Below are positions 1 through 8,989 of a DNA stretch of 64,000 nt, in pieces. Origin of the DNA: Tardiphaga sp. P9-11 (GTDB lineage Bacteria > Pseudomonadota > Alphaproteobacteria > Rhizobiales > Xanthobacteraceae); the NCBI RefSeq assembly GCF_008329525.1, contig NZ_NPKQ01000012.1:62001-126000 (forward strand), written 5' to 3'. Each line of letters opens with the position of its first letter. Within the stretch, counting starts at the first letter, position 1. The notes under the pieces are model-generated. The model did no database searches, had not been told where the DNA came from, and saw nothing but the letters and a program-made list of their open reading frames with translations. Made by a program: the position numbers and the translations under genes.

Positions 1-635
1 TGCTGCGTATCGTCGCCGGCTTCGAGACGGCGACGCAGGGGTCCGTGACCATGTACGGCTTTCCGGTCGATAGACCGGGCCCGGATCGCGGCATGGTGTT
101 TCAGGATTACGCGTTGTTTCCGTGGCTGACCGTGCGCGACAATATCGGCTTTGGCCCGAAACATCGCCGCGTCGCGAGCAAGGTCGTGAGCGAACTCACC
201 GACAAGTTCATGGCCATGGTTGGATTGACCGCCTTTGCCGATCGCTATCCGCACCAGCTGTCCGGCGGCATGAAGCAACGCGTCGCCATCGCGCGGGTGC
301 TGAGCAATGACACCGATGTGCTGCTGATGGACGAGCCATTCGGTGCGCTCGATGCGCTGACGCGCAGCAAGTTGCAGGAGGAGCTCGTCGAGATCTGGCG
401 TACGACGGGACTCACGGTGATCTTCGTGACCCATTCGGTCGAGGAAGCGGTGATGCTGGCGGATCGTGTCATCGTGATGTCGGCCGGACCGGGCCGGATC
501 GATTGCGAGATCGAGGTCGATCTGCCGCGCCCCCGCGATGTGGCGTCTCCGGAGTTCAACGCGTTGCGGCGTGAGGTGACGCAGAAGCTCACGAGCCATA
601 TCGCAGGCAGTCGCGCCATTGCGGCAGATTCCTGA
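1..635 (+). CDS. ABC transporter ATP-binding protein, nitrate/sulfonate/taurine type (5' end outside window)
   Basis: Energises import of a sulfonate-, nitrate- or taurine-type substrate on the cytoplasmic side of an ABC importer. The reading frame is already open at base 3, so the N-terminus and the Walker A loop lie upstream of the window. Visible in order are the Q-loop (MVFQDYALFPWL), the ABC signature (LSGGMKQRVAIAR), Walker B (LLMDEPFGALD) and the H-loop (FVTHSVEEAV). The Q-loop wording and the short C-terminus match the SsuB/TauB/NrtD subfamily. The genes downstream (a flavin monooxygenase and a sulfonate-type binding protein) favour organosulfur uptake. Subfamily is well supported; the substrate is inferred from context. 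Confidence 0.88.
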   Translation, partial: LRIVAGFETATQGSVTMYGFPVDRPGPDRGMVFQDYALFPWLTVRDNIGFGPKHRRVASKVVSELTDKFMAMVGLTAFADRYPHQLSGGMKQRVAIARVLSNDTDVLLMDEPFGALDALTRSKLQEELVEIWRTTGLTVIFVTHSVEEAVMLADRVIVMSAGPGRIDCEIEVDLPRPRDVASPEFNALRREVTQKLTSHIAGSRAIAADS

Positions 636-659
636 ATCGGGCTTCAAAAACACGCGAAT

Positions 660-693
660 AAAATTCTCGCCTGCGGTCGCGGGGGAGAATTTT
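660..693 (+). terminator. Inverted repeat after the ABC ATPase, possible intrinsic terminator
   Basis: Nine-base perfect inverted repeat (AAAATTCTC at 660-668, GAGAATTTT at 685-693) with a G/C-rich loop, 25 bases after the stop codon. The right arm ends in four T. It could end the upstream transporter transcript or be an operator for the oxygenase genes that start at 804; the sequence does not decide between these. Confidence 0.4.
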
Positions 694-803
694 CAACTGT
701 GGGTCTAAGGCCCATCAGTCCCGCTGTCGTTATTTCCCGGTACCGCTTGTAACGCCTGCCGAACGGCATTCTCTAGGGTCAGAGAAGCCGAAAGCAATAC
801 GAT

Positions 804-1946
804 ATGGACGCGGTTCCCAGCATTATTGACAGAGTTAATTTGCTCGTTCCGGGCTTTGCGGAACGTGCGCCAACGCATGATCGTGCGGCAAGTTTTCCAT
901 TCGAGAATTTTCAAGAATTGTCGGAAGCGGGACTGCTGGCGCTGCCGGTGCCAAAGGCCCTGGGCGGCGCGGGCGCCGGGGTGCGCGAGGCTGCGCACGT
1001 TGTGAACGCGGTCGGCAAGGCCGATGCCGCGACCGCGCTCGTATTGGCGATGCATTACATCCACCATCTGGTCATCACGCGGAGCGGCAACTGGCCTGCG
1101 CATCTGGCGCAGCGCGTGTCGCGGGATGCCGTGAATGGTCCGGCACTGATCAACGCGTTACGCGTCGAGCCCGATCAGGGATCGCCATCCCGTGGCGGTT
1201 TGCCTCAAACCATCGCGAAGCGCACGACCGAAGGCTGGCGCATTACCGGCCGCAAGATCTATTCGACCGGTGCGCCGATCCTCAAATGGTACACTGTATG
1301 GGCCAAGACGGACGAGCCCGACGTGCGGGTCGGCGTGTTTCTGGTACCGGCGAGTCTGCCGGGCACGAAGATGATCGAGACCTGGGATCACCTCGGCCTG
1401 CGCGCCAGCGGCAGCCAAGATGTCGTGTTCGACGACGTGCTCATCCCGCTTGACCACGAGGTGGATCTACGCCGTCCCAGCGAGTGGGGCGCGCCGGATT
1501 TGTCTCAGGCGACCATCCAGGCGGTGCTCGTAGGTGCCGTCTATGACGGCGTTGCGCGGGCGGCGCGGGACTGGCTGATCGACTTCTTGAAGACCCGCAC
1601 GCCGTCGAGCCTCGGCGCCCCGCTGGCGACGCTGCCGCGGACGCAGGAAATCGTGGGCGGCATCGAGGCCAAGCTCGCGGTCAATGCACGGCTGCTCGAT
1701 ACATTCGCACGAGACATCGACGACGGTGTCGCGCTGACACCTGTCGAGGCGAATATCCTCAAACTGACGGTTACCAATAATGCCGTGGCTGTCGTCGAAG
1801 ACGCGCTGTCGCTGACCAGCAATCACGGACTGACTCGCGCCAATCCGCTGGAGCGGCATTATCGCGACGTGCTGTGTGGCCGCGTGCACACGCCGCAGGA
1901 CGACAGCACCAAGATTTCCGCCGGACGCATCGCGCTCGGCATCTGA
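804..1946 (+). CDS. Acyl-CoA dehydrogenase-family flavoprotein (SfnB/DszC-like)
   Basis: A 380-residue protein with the acyl-CoA dehydrogenase fold: helical N-terminal domain, a central beta domain (WRITGRKIYSTGAP, then GLRASGSQDVVFDDV) and a C-terminal helical domain. Members of this branch near sulfonate genes are flavin-dependent oxygenases or oxidoreductases of sulfur acquisition (SfnB, DszC) rather than beta-oxidation enzymes. Here the gene lies 25 bases before an SsuD-like monooxygenase and in the same operon as a sulfonate-type ABC transporter, which supports a role in releasing sulfur from an organic sulfur compound. The exact substrate cannot be read from sequence. The start ATG at 804 follows a weak purine-rich stretch. 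Confidence 0.75.
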   Translation: MDAVPSIIDRVNLLVPGFAERAPTHDRAASFPFENFQELSEAGLLALPVPKALGGAGAGVREAAHVVNAVGKADAATALVLAMHYIHHLVITRSGNWPAHLAQRVSRDAVNGPALINALRVEPDQGSPSRGGLPQTIAKRTTEGWRITGRKIYSTGAPILKWYTVWAKTDEPDVRVGVFLVPASLPGTKMIETWDHLGLRASGSQDVVFDDVLIPLDHEVDLRRPSEWGAPDLSQATIQAVLVGAVYDGVARAARDWLIDFLKTRTPSSLGAPLATLPRTQEIVGGIEAKLAVNARLLDTFARDIDDGVALTPVEANILKLTVTNNAVAVVEDALSLTSNHGLTRANPLERHYRDVLCGRVHTPQDDSTKISAGRIALGI

Positions 1947-1971
1947 ACAACAGCAGGAAGTGGAGAGAACC

Positions 1972-3066
1972 ATGTCCGTCGAATTCATCGGCTTCATCAC
2001 CAACAACGACGCATCTGAAACCCGCGTCCGCTCCGGTCCGATCCTTGATCCCGCCTATATCGAGACCGTCGCGAAGGCGCATGAACTTGCCGGCTTCGAT
2101 CGCGCGCTGCTCGCCTTCCATTCGACCTCGCCGGACGGCCTGCAGGTCGCCCAGCATGCGCTCGGCGTGACCGAGAAGCTGAAGGTGATGATCGCGCAGC
2201 GTCCAGGTTTCACCGCGCCGACTGTGCTGGCGCGCCAGCTCGCCACCATCGAGAATTTCCACAACGGCCGCGTCTCGCTGCATGTCATCACCGGCGGCAA
2301 TGCCAAGGAGCTGCGGCAGGACGGCAATACACTCGACGACAAGGACGAGCGTTACGCCCGCACCAGCGAATGGCTCGATATCATCAAGCAGGAATGGACC
2401 AGCGAGAAGCCATTCGACTATGCCGGCAAGTACTATCAGGTCGAGGGCGGCTTTTCACAGGTGAAGCCGACCCTGCCGATCCACGTGTTCGTCGGCGGCG
2501 CGTCGGACGCAGCCATCGACGTGTCGGGCAAGCATGCTGACACCTTCGCACTGTGGGGTGAATCCTATGCGCAGGTGCGCGACGTCACCGGCCGCGTACG
2601 TGCTGCCGCCGCGAAATACGGTCGGCCGGCGCCGCGCTTCAGCCTGTCGGTGCGCCCGATCATCGCCGACACCGAGGAGAAAGCCTGGGCCAAGGCCGAT
2701 GACATTCTCGCCCGTGCCACCGTGCTGCAGGACAAGACCGGTTATCGCAAACCGGCCGATGGCCATGCCACTGCCGGCGCAAAGCGCCTGCTGGCGCTGG
2801 CCGAGCAGGGTACCCGCATCGACAAGCGGCTGTGGACGGAAATGGCGGCGCTCACCGGCGCGAACAGCAACACCACTGCGCTGGTCGGAACGCCCGAACA
2901 GGTCGCCGAGGTGTTCGCCGACTACTACGATCTCGGCGTCAGCCACTTCCTGATCCGCGGCTTCGATCCCCTGATCGACGCCATCGATTATGGCCGCGAA
3001 CTGATCCCACGCACCCGAGAACTGATCGCGGCGCGTGACGCCGCCAAGGGAGTTGTCGCAGCATGA
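1972..3066 (+). CDS. LLM-class flavin-dependent alkanesulfonate monooxygenase-like protein
   Basis: A 364-residue luciferase-like monooxygenase of the SsuD type. SsuD uses FMNH2 and O2 to cleave the C-S bond of alkanesulfonates, giving an aldehyde and sulfite. Family marks include IAQRPGFTAPTVLARQLAT, the segment GRVSLHVITGGNAKE and the FVGGASDAA strand. The ATG at 1972 is chosen because AGGAAGTGGAGAG lies just upstream and the family N-terminus (MSVEFIGFI) begins there; an earlier in-frame start would run back into the preceding gene. The stop overlaps the next start (ATGA at 3063), which shows translational coupling with the binding protein. Substrate range is not determined; taurine, methanesulfonate or an aromatic sulfonate are all possible. 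Confidence 0.85.
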   Translation: MSVEFIGFITNNDASETRVRSGPILDPAYIETVAKAHELAGFDRALLAFHSTSPDGLQVAQHALGVTEKLKVMIAQRPGFTAPTVLARQLATIENFHNGRVSLHVITGGNAKELRQDGNTLDDKDERYARTSEWLDIIKQEWTSEKPFDYAGKYYQVEGGFSQVKPTLPIHVFVGGASDAAIDVSGKHADTFALWGESYAQVRDVTGRVRAAAAKYGRPAPRFSLSVRPIIADTEEKAWAKADDILARATVLQDKTGYRKPADGHATAGAKRLLALAEQGTRIDKRLWTEMAALTGANSNTTALVGTPEQVAEVFADYYDLGVSHFLIRGFDPLIDAIDYGRELIPRTRELIAARDAAKGVVAA

Positions 3067-4007
3067 AACGGATTTTACTTGCTACCAGTTTGATCCTAGC
3101 GACCTTCGCGACCTCTGCGCATGCCGAGACCACGCTGATCGTTGGCGACCAGAAGGGTAATTCGCGCGCCGTGATGGAAGCATCCGGCGTGCTCAAGGAT
3201 GTGCCCTATAAGATCGAGTGGAAAGAATTTCCGGCGGCCGCGCCTCTGCTGGAAGCGCTCGGCGCCGGGGCGATCGAGACGGGTCTGGTCGGCGACGCGC
3301 CGTTTACGTTTGCCGCCGCCGCCAACGTGCCGGTGAAAGCGATCGGCGCGATCCGGCAGACGCAGGAAGGTCTCGCGATCCTCGTTCCCAAGGATTCCGC
3401 TCTCAAGAGCTTCGCTGATTTGAAAGGCAAGAAGATCGCCACCGGCCGCGGTTCGATCGGCCATCAGCTCATTCTCGCTGCGCTCGAAAAGAATGGCTGG
3501 ACGGCGAATGACGTGCAGATCGTGTTCCTCGCACCATCGGACGCCAAGGTCGCCTATACCCGCGGCTCTGTGGACGCATGGTCGACCTGGGAGCCATATG
3601 TGAGCCAGGAGGAAGTGCTGTTCGGCTCGACGCGCATCCTGACAGCGGAAGGCCTGTCCGCGGGCCTCAGCCTGCAGGTGGCAACGCCGGACGCGATCAA
3701 CACCAAGCGGCCTGAACTCGAAGATTATCTGAAGCGTCTCACGGCAGCGCGCATCTGGGCCTTGAGCAATCAGCAGAGTTATGCCGACACCTGGGGCAAG
3801 CTGATGCGGATCCCGACCGAAGTGCCGCTGCACTGGCTGCAGCGCGCCAAGATCAAGATCGCACCGATTGATGACAGCGTCGTCGCCGACGAGCAGAAGA
3901 CCATCGATCTCTATGAGCGCAACGGGTTGATCAAGCAAAAGCTCGACGCCAACGCGATCATGGATCGGTCGTTCAATGATGCGATCGGGAAGGCGGCGGG
4001 GCTGTAG
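3063..4007 (+). CDS. ABC transporter substrate-binding protein, aliphatic sulfonate (SsuA/TauA) type
   Basis: A 314-residue periplasmic binding protein of the importer whose ATPase is at the window start. The N-terminus MKRILLATSLILATFATSAHA is a Sec signal peptide with cleavage predicted after AHA. The NMT1/THI5-like fold is indicated by IGDQKG-like and GTGRGSIGHQ-like segments (here VGDQKGNSRAV and KIATGRGSIGHQL) and by WSTWEPY, typical of SsuA. It starts four bases inside the monooxygenase gene. The permease is not in this window and presumably lies upstream with the rest of the ATPase. A palindromic repeat begins seven bases after the stop. Confidence 0.87.
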   Translation: MKRILLATSLILATFATSAHAETTLIVGDQKGNSRAVMEASGVLKDVPYKIEWKEFPAAAPLLEALGAGAIETGLVGDAPFTFAAAANVPVKAIGAIRQTQEGLAILVPKDSALKSFADLKGKKIATGRGSIGHQLILAALEKNGWTANDVQIVFLAPSDAKVAYTRGSVDAWSTWEPYVSQEEVLFGSTRILTAEGLSAGLSLQVATPDAINTKRPELEDYLKRLTAARIWALSNQQSYADTWGKLMRIPTEVPLHWLQRAKIKIAPIDDSVVADEQKTIDLYERNGLIKQKLDANAIMDRSFNDAIGKAAGL

Positions 4008-4013
4008 GCAGGC

Positions 4014-4153
4014 CGGTCATTCCGGGGCGCAGCCGGCGCTAGCCGGATGCGAACCCGGAATCCCGGAGTGTTCGGCGCTGTCACGGAACCCAATGTAGAG
4101 ATTCGGGGTTCGGCCCCGTTGCCTCCGGCACCGGTTCCGCCCCGGAATGACGG
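4014..4153. repeat. Dispersed palindromic repeat, copy 1
   Basis: About 140 bases bounded by inverted ends (GGTCATTCCGGGGCGC at the left, GCCCCGGAATGACGG at the right) with an internal GCGAACCCGGAAT motif. Related copies lie at 5284, 36540 and 42405. The layout resembles REP/BIME-type or small MITE-like elements of Bradyrhizobiaceae. It sits directly downstream of the binding-protein stop codon. Confidence 0.75.
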
Positions 4154-4233
4154 CGAAATACACATCCGTAAATCCACGTATTCCCGCTCTCCCTCCGTCG
4201 GCCCACCATCGCCCGGCAACGGAGACCAGCGCG

Positions 4234-5274
4234 ATGCATCACGGCGATATTTCATCCAGCAAGGACGCGGTCGGCGTCGCCGTCGTGAATTACAAGATGC
4301 CGCGGCTTCACACGAAGGCCGAGGTGCTGGCCAATGCGCAGAAGATCGCCGACATGATCGTCGGCATGAAGATCGGTCTGCCCGGCATGGATCTGGTGGT
4401 GTTCCCGGAATATTCGACCCAGGGCATCATGTACGACTCCAAGGAAATGTACGAAACCGCCTCGATCGTACCCGGCGAGGAAACCGAGATTTTCGCGGAG
4501 GCCTGCCGCAAGGCCAAGGTCTGGGGTGTGTTCTCATTGACCGGCGAGCGGCACGAGCAGCATCCGCACAAGGCGCCATACAACACGTTGATCCTGATGA
4601 ACGACAAGGGCGAGATCGTTCAGAAATATCGCAAGATCATGCCGTGGGTGCCCATCGAAGGCTGGTACCCCGGCAATTGCACTTATGTTTCCGAGGGGCC
4701 AAAGGGCCTGAAAATTTCGCTGATCATCTGTGACGACGGCAACTATCCCGAAATCTGGCGCGACTGCGCCATGAAGGGCGCCGAACTGATCGTGCGCTGT
4801 CAGGGTTACATGTATCCCGCCAAGGATCAGCAGGTGCTGATGGCCAAGGCGATGGCCTGGGCCAACAACACCTATGTCGCCGTCGCCAACGCGTCAGGCT
4901 TCGACGGCGTCTATTCGTATTTCGGCCATTCGGCGATTATCGGCTTCGATGGCCGCACACTCGGCGAATGCGGCGAGGAAGATTACGGCATTCAATATGC
5001 GGCACTGTCGAAATCATTGATCCGCGACGCGCGGCGTACCGGGCAGTCGGAGAACCATCTCTTCAAACTGCTGCATCGCGGCTATACCGGCACGATCAAT
5101 TCTGGTGAAAGCAACAAGGGCGTCGCAGCCTGTCCGTTCGATTTCTATGCGAACTGGGTCAACAATCCCGACAAGGCGCGCGAGAATGTCGAGGCCTTCA
5201 CGCGCACGACTGTGGGCGTCGAGGAGTGCCCGATTGAGGGATTACCGCATGAAGGGATGTTGAACGACAGGTAG
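4234..5274 (+). CDS. amiE: Aliphatic amidase
   Basis: Hydrolyses short aliphatic amides (acetamide, propionamide) to the acid and ammonia in the cytoplasm. The 346-residue product follows the Pseudomonas and Rhodococcus aliphatic amidases along its whole length, from MHHGDISSS to the C-terminal EGLPHEGML. The nitrilase-superfamily triad is present: Glu59 in VFPEYS, a Lys in QKYRKIMPW, and Cys166 in [10 protein letters not shown]. The ATG at 4234 matches the family N-terminus; a longer frame would run into the repeat. The gene has no obvious amiC/amiR regulators beside it and is flanked on both sides by copies of the same palindromic repeat, so it may have been acquired as a unit. Confidence 0.95.
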   Translation: MHHGDISSSKDAVGVAVVNYKMPRLHTKAEVLANAQKIADMIVGMKIGLPGMDLVVFPEYSTQGIMYDSKEMYETASIVPGEETEIFAEACRKAKVWGVFSLTGERHEQHPHKAPYNTLILMNDKGEIVQKYRKIMPWVPIEGWYPGNCTYVSEGPKGLKISLIICDDGNYPEIWRDCAMKGAELIVRCQGYMYPAKDQQVLMAKAMAWANNTYVAVANASGFDGVYSYFGHSAIIGFDGRTLGECGEEDYGIQYAALSKSLIRDARRTGQSENHLFKLLHRGYTGTINSGESNKGVAACPFDFYANWVNNPDKARENVEAFTRTTVGVEECPIEGLPHEGMLNDR

Positions 5275-5283
5275 CCTCAGCCT

Positions 5284-5430
5284 CGTCATTCCGGGGCGGC
5301 CGCACATCTTGCGCGGGCGAACCCGGAATCTCCCGATGAGTCCGCCTGTTCGCCGCCCGGAATTGCGAAGTGATGAACACATCGGGATTCCGGGTTCGCG
5401 TGCGAAGATGCACGCGCCCCAGAATGACAA
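5284..5430. repeat. Dispersed palindromic repeat, copy 2
   Basis: Nested inverted repeats: CGTCATTCCGGGGCG against CGCCCCAGAATGACAA at the ends, and CGAACCCGGAATCTCCCGATG-like against CATCGGGATTCCGGGTTCG inside. It fills the space between the convergent amiE and pxpA genes, so its transcripts could fold into a long hairpin at the 3' ends of both mRNAs. Confidence 0.75.
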
Positions 5431-5434
5431 GGGG

Positions 5435-6205
5435 TTAAAGCACCGTCTTGAACGGCGCCACGTCGATGCCCGCCTCTTTCAATCCATCGCGCACATGGCG
5501 GCCGAGCTCCACGGCTCCCGGCGTATCGCCGTGGATGCAGACCGTGTCCATCTTCATCTTGATCACCTTGCCGGTGATCGAGATGACTTCGCCGGTTTGT
5601 GCCATCTTCACCACACGATCAGCAACCATCACCGGATCATGCAGCACCGCGCCGGGCTTCTTGCGCGAGACGAGATTGCCGTTGTCCTCATAGGCGCGAT
5701 CGGCGAACACTTCATGTGCCAACGGGAGTCCGGCGGCTTCGCCTGCGGTCACGAGCTTGGAATTCGCCAGCACCACGAAGGTCAGGTTACGGTCCACTGC
5801 CTTGATCCCGGCGGCGATGGCGCGGGCGGTCATGTCATCCTCGCAGGCCACATTGGAGATCGCGCCGTGCGCCTTCACATGGGTGACCTTGTAGCCTTCC
5901 ATGGCGGCGATCGCCTGCAAGGCGCCGATCTGGTAGGCGATCAGGTTCTCGATCTCCAGCGCGGTGAGGCCGACGATGGGGCGGCGGCCGAAACCGTGCA
6001 GGTCGCGATAGCCGGGATGCGCGCCGATCTTGACGTTGCGCGCCTTGGCGAGCTGTACGGTCTTGCGCATCACGTCGGCGTCGCCGGCGTGATAGCCGCA
6101 GGCGATGTTCACCGAACTTGCGAGTTCGATCATCGCGGCGTCGTTGCCCATCTCCCACATGCCGAAGCTTTCGCCGAGGTCGCAGTTCAGATCGATGGTC
6201 GCCAT
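5435..6205 (-). CDS. pxpA: 5-oxoprolinase subunit A (LamB/YcsF family)
   Basis: One of three subunits of the bacterial ATP-dependent 5-oxoprolinase (PxpABC), which opens 5-oxo-L-proline to glutamate. The 256-residue product shows the LamB/YcsF signature at its start ([15 protein letters not shown]) followed by [23 protein letters not shown] and CIHGDTPGA. The start at 6205 fits this signature and has GAAAGAGC upstream; the longer frame to 6313 would overlap pxpC. It is the last gene of a minus-strand operon pxpB-pxpC-pxpA, 31 bases after pxpC. Confidence 0.93.
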   Translation of the reverse strand: MATIDLNCDLGESFGMWEMGNDAAMIELASSVNIACGYHAGDADVMRKTVQLAKARNVKIGAHPGYRDLHGFGRRPIVGLTALEIENLIAYQIGALQAIAAMEGYKVTHVKAHGAISNVACEDDMTARAIAAGIKAVDRNLTFVVLANSKLVTAGEAAGLPLAHEVFADRAYEDNGNLVSRKKPGAVLHDPVMVADRVVKMAQTGEVISITGKVIKMKMDTVCIHGDTPGAVELGRHVRDGLKEAGIDVAPFKTVL

Positions 6206-6236
6206 GGTCGTGCTCTTTCGTAAGTAGGGTTCGAAA

Positions 6237-7283
6237 TCAGTCTTGCGCGTCTGCCGGCTGCGGCGCCTGCCACGTATTGTCATCGGTTGCACTGACGGCG
6301 ACACCAGCGACATTGGCCGAAAGCAGCGCCTTGATGTCCAGCATCAGGATGTTGGAATCATGGACACGGCCGGGCAGGCTCTGCAGCAGCTCGGCGAAGG
6401 CGCGATATTCGGCCTGCGCCTCGGCCATGGAGATCGCCTTGAAGCGGAAAGCGCGGCCCGGCTGGGTCTGGCCGAACCGGCCGAGATCTGTCGAGATCAC
6501 GGTCGCGATCTTTGGATAGCCGCCGGACGTACCACGGTCGGGCATCAGCACGATGGGCTGGCCGTTGCCGGGTACCTGGATCGAGCCGTTCACGGTGCCA
6601 TCGGAAACGATGTTATGCCCGTGCAGATGTTTGATCACGGGACCTTCGAGGCGATAGCCCATGCGGTCGCTGGTCGCCGAAATCTTCCAGTCGCTGCTGA
6701 GGAACAGATCCTTGGCGTCGCCGAATTCGTCGTCCTGCGGCCCAAGTACCACGCGGATCGGACCTTCGACCGGCGCGGGCAGGTCGATGCGCTTCTCGTT
6801 GGCGCTGCTGGCCGTCGCCACCGGCAATTCGTCGCCGACTTGCAACGGACGCGGATAGGGACTGCCGAGACCGGCGCGGGCGTTCACGGCCAGGCTGCCG
6901 AACATTGGCTCGCCGCGGATCCCGCCCTCGATGGCGAGATAGCCGAAGGTGCCGGCGCGGGCGACGCCGAGATTGAGGCTCTCGCCGTCGGCCAGCGTGA
7001 CGGATGTATTGACGTTGAAGGGGGTGCCCGCGATATCGGCCGGCCGTGTCGCGCCAGTGAGCGAGATCCGAACGGCGCCGCCTTTGGCGGTGAAGACCGA
7101 GTTAAGCGGGCCGAGCTCAATGGTCGCGGCAAACAGCGTGTTGCCGAGCAGGGCATTGGCGGCGGCCATCGCCAGTCGATCGACGGCGCCCGATGGTACC
7201 AGGCCATAGCGCTGTGCGCCGAACCGGCCGACATCCTGCACTGACGTGCCGGGGCTCACAGAAGTGACGATGAGCTTGCTCAT
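6237..7283 (-). CDS. pxpC: 5-oxoprolinase subunit C (KipA/biotin-dependent carboxyltransferase family)
   Basis: A 348-residue member of the KipA/PxpC family, which acts with PxpB and PxpA to hydrolyse 5-oxoproline using ATP. Family marks are the N-terminal [15 protein letters not shown] and [11 protein letters not shown], then [16 protein letters not shown] near residue 250. Its ATG overlaps the pxpB stop by four bases, showing translational coupling. In many genomes this subunit is annotated as urea-amidolyase-related or allophanate hydrolase subunit 2; the trio context supports PxpC. Confidence 0.92.
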   Translation of the reverse strand: MSKLIVTSVSPGTSVQDVGRFGAQRYGLVPSGAVDRLAMAAANALLGNTLFAATIELGPLNSVFTAKGGAVRISLTGATRPADIAGTPFNVNTSVTLADGESLNLGVARAGTFGYLAIEGGIRGEPMFGSLAVNARAGLGSPYPRPLQVGDELPVATASSANEKRIDLPAPVEGPIRVVLGPQDDEFGDAKDLFLSSDWKISATSDRMGYRLEGPVIKHLHGHNIVSDGTVNGSIQVPGNGQPIVLMPDRGTSGGYPKIATVISTDLGRFGQTQPGRAFRFKAISMAEAQAEYRAFAELLQSLPGRVHDSNILMLDIKALLSANVAGVAVSATDDNTWQAPQPADAQD

Positions 7284-8011
7284 GATGCGATCAGCTCCGC
7301 AACGAATGCACCGGCCTCGGCAGCGCGATCCTGTTCGGCAAAGGTCTTCTCATCGACAGCCGCGAAGGTGATGGCGTCGCCGGGTTCAAGCAGGAAGATG
7401 GGATCGCGGCCGAGCTGATAGGTGCGCACGGCGGTCCGCCCGAGCAGATGCCATCCGCTCGGGCCTGCGAGGCATTGCACGCCGGTCTGGATGCCGCCGA
7501 TGGAGATCGTGCCGGGCGGTGTCAGCAACCGGGGATTCTGCCGGCGTGACATCTGCATCGAACCCGGCAGCCCGCTGAGATAGGACCAGCCCGGCGTGAA
7601 GCCGATCATCGCCACCTTGTAGTCGCCGCCCACATGGCGCGCGACCACTTCGTCCGGCGTGATGTTGAGCGCCTTGGCGACGTCTTCGAGATCGATGCCA
7701 TTCTCGCCGCCATAGGCGACGGGGATGCGCCAGCGTCGTGCTGCCTTGGCCTCGGGTAGCGGCTGCAGCGCCAGTTCGGTCAGTTTCTCGCCTAGCGCAT
7801 CGAAGCCAAGCTGTAAGGGATCGTAATGCACCAGCAAGGAGCGATAGGTCGGCACGGTTTCGGTGACGGCAGCAAGGCCGGCCGACGCGACGAGTTTGTC
7901 GAGCGCCAGCACCCGACGGTTGGCTTCCTCGTCGATGGTGCGGCTGAATTCGACGGTGATGGCAGCATCGCCACTGGGGAGGATGCGGGGCGGGGAGAGA
8001 GCTGCGACCAT
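7280..8011 (-). CDS. pxpB: 5-oxoprolinase subunit B (KipI family)
   Basis: A 243-residue KipI/PxpB protein, first gene of the 5-oxoprolinase operon. The N-terminal ILPSGDAAITVEF and the segment MIGFTPGWSYLSGLP followed by RLLTPPGTISIGGIQTG are diagnostic of the family. PxpB and PxpC form the ATP-using part of the enzyme. The promoter is expected in the 252-base space upstream (8012-8263), which is shared with the divergent RraA-like gene. Confidence 0.92.
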   Translation of the reverse strand: MVAALSPPRILPSGDAAITVEFSRTIDEEANRRVLALDKLVASAGLAAVTETVPTYRSLLVHYDPLQLGFDALGEKLTELALQPLPEAKAARRWRIPVAYGGENGIDLEDVAKALNITPDEVVARHVGGDYKVAMIGFTPGWSYLSGLPGSMQMSRRQNPRLLTPPGTISIGGIQTGVQCLAGPSGWHLLGRTAVRTYQLGRDPIFLLEPGDAITFAAVDEKTFAEQDRAAEAGAFVAELIAS

Positions 8012-8263
8012 GGCCTCACAACGTCAGTATTGGACGATCATGCATAGCGCGTTTTACCAGCGAGTGGAATTCGCAATCTGAAAATAGCCGTGCATCTTCA
8101 ATAAATTAATACGCATGTTGGCGATAAGCCGTATTGATCGCAGAGGTTTCACCACATTGTATGGCGCTTTGAAACAGCAGCCCTTGACGCGCTGGCATTC
8201 CACCGCAAGATGCGCCGCCGTAAGTCCAACGTCCTGCATCCTCTGACCTGAAGAGCCCAGCGT

Positions 8264-8962
8264 ATGTCCCTGACACCCGAAGCCATTGCCACCCTGTCGA
8301 AGGTCACCACCGCGACCATCACTACCGTTCTCCTGAAGAAGGGCCTGCGCAATGTCTGGCTGCGCGGCGCCAAGCCGCTGCGTCCTGGTCAGCCCCGTCT
8401 CGTCGGTCCGGCCTTCACGCTCCGTTTTGTGCCGGCGCGCGAGGATCTCGCCACCCCGGAATCGTGGTCGTCGCCGATCTCGACCCGCACCGCCATCGAA
8501 GCCATGCCGGAAGGCTGCATCGCCGTGGTCGACGCCATGGGCATCACCGACGCCGGTATCTTCGGTGACATCCTCTGCGCCCGCATGCAAAAGCGCGGCG
8601 TCGCTGCGCTGATCACCGATGGCGTGGTGCGCGACATTGAGGGCGTGCTCGGCACCAATCTGCCAGTCTGGTGCGACGGCTATGCCGCTCCGCCGTCGGT
8701 CGCTGGCCTGACCTTTGTCGGCTGGGGTGAACCGATCGGCTGCGGCGGCGTTGCCATCTTCCCGGACGATGTCATCGTTGCCGACCAGGACGGCGCTGTC
8801 GTGATCCCGAAGGCCTTCCTCGATCTCATCCTCGCCGAAGGCGCCGAACAGGAGCGCATGGAAGCGTGGATCGTCAACGAGGTGAATAACGGCGCCACGC
8901 TACCCGGCCTGTATCCGATGAATGCCGAGACCAAGGCGCGCTACGCCGCGTCGAAGAAGTAA
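8264..8962 (+). CDS. RraA/HMG aldolase-fold family protein
   Basis: A 232-residue protein of the RraA-like superfamily, which includes 4-hydroxy-4-methyl-2-oxoglutarate/4-carboxy-4-hydroxy-2-oxoadipate aldolases and the RNase E regulator RraA. Visible family parts are the central GDILCARMQKRGVAALITDG with the following VVRD (magnesium and pyruvate binding site Arg-Asp) and the PDDVIVADQDGAVVIP strand near the C-terminus. The extended N-terminus and C-terminal helix resemble the catabolic aldolase branch more than E. coli RraA, so a lyase or decarboxylase in organic-acid breakdown is more likely than RNase control. A cupin gene follows after 27 bases. Confidence 0.8.
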   Translation: MSLTPEAIATLSKVTTATITTVLLKKGLRNVWLRGAKPLRPGQPRLVGPAFTLRFVPAREDLATPESWSSPISTRTAIEAMPEGCIAVVDAMGITDAGIFGDILCARMQKRGVAALITDGVVRDIEGVLGTNLPVWCDGYAAPPSVAGLTFVGWGEPIGCGGVAIFPDDVIVADQDGAVVIPKAFLDLILAEGAEQERMEAWIVNEVNNGATLPGLYPMNAETKARYAASKK

Positions 8963-8989
8963 CGTACATAACAACAGCGAGACCGTGCC

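Noticed and set aside
3096-3938. Minus-strand frame opposite the sulfonate-type binding protein
   Set aside because: Antisense shadow of a clear signal-peptide-bearing binding protein.
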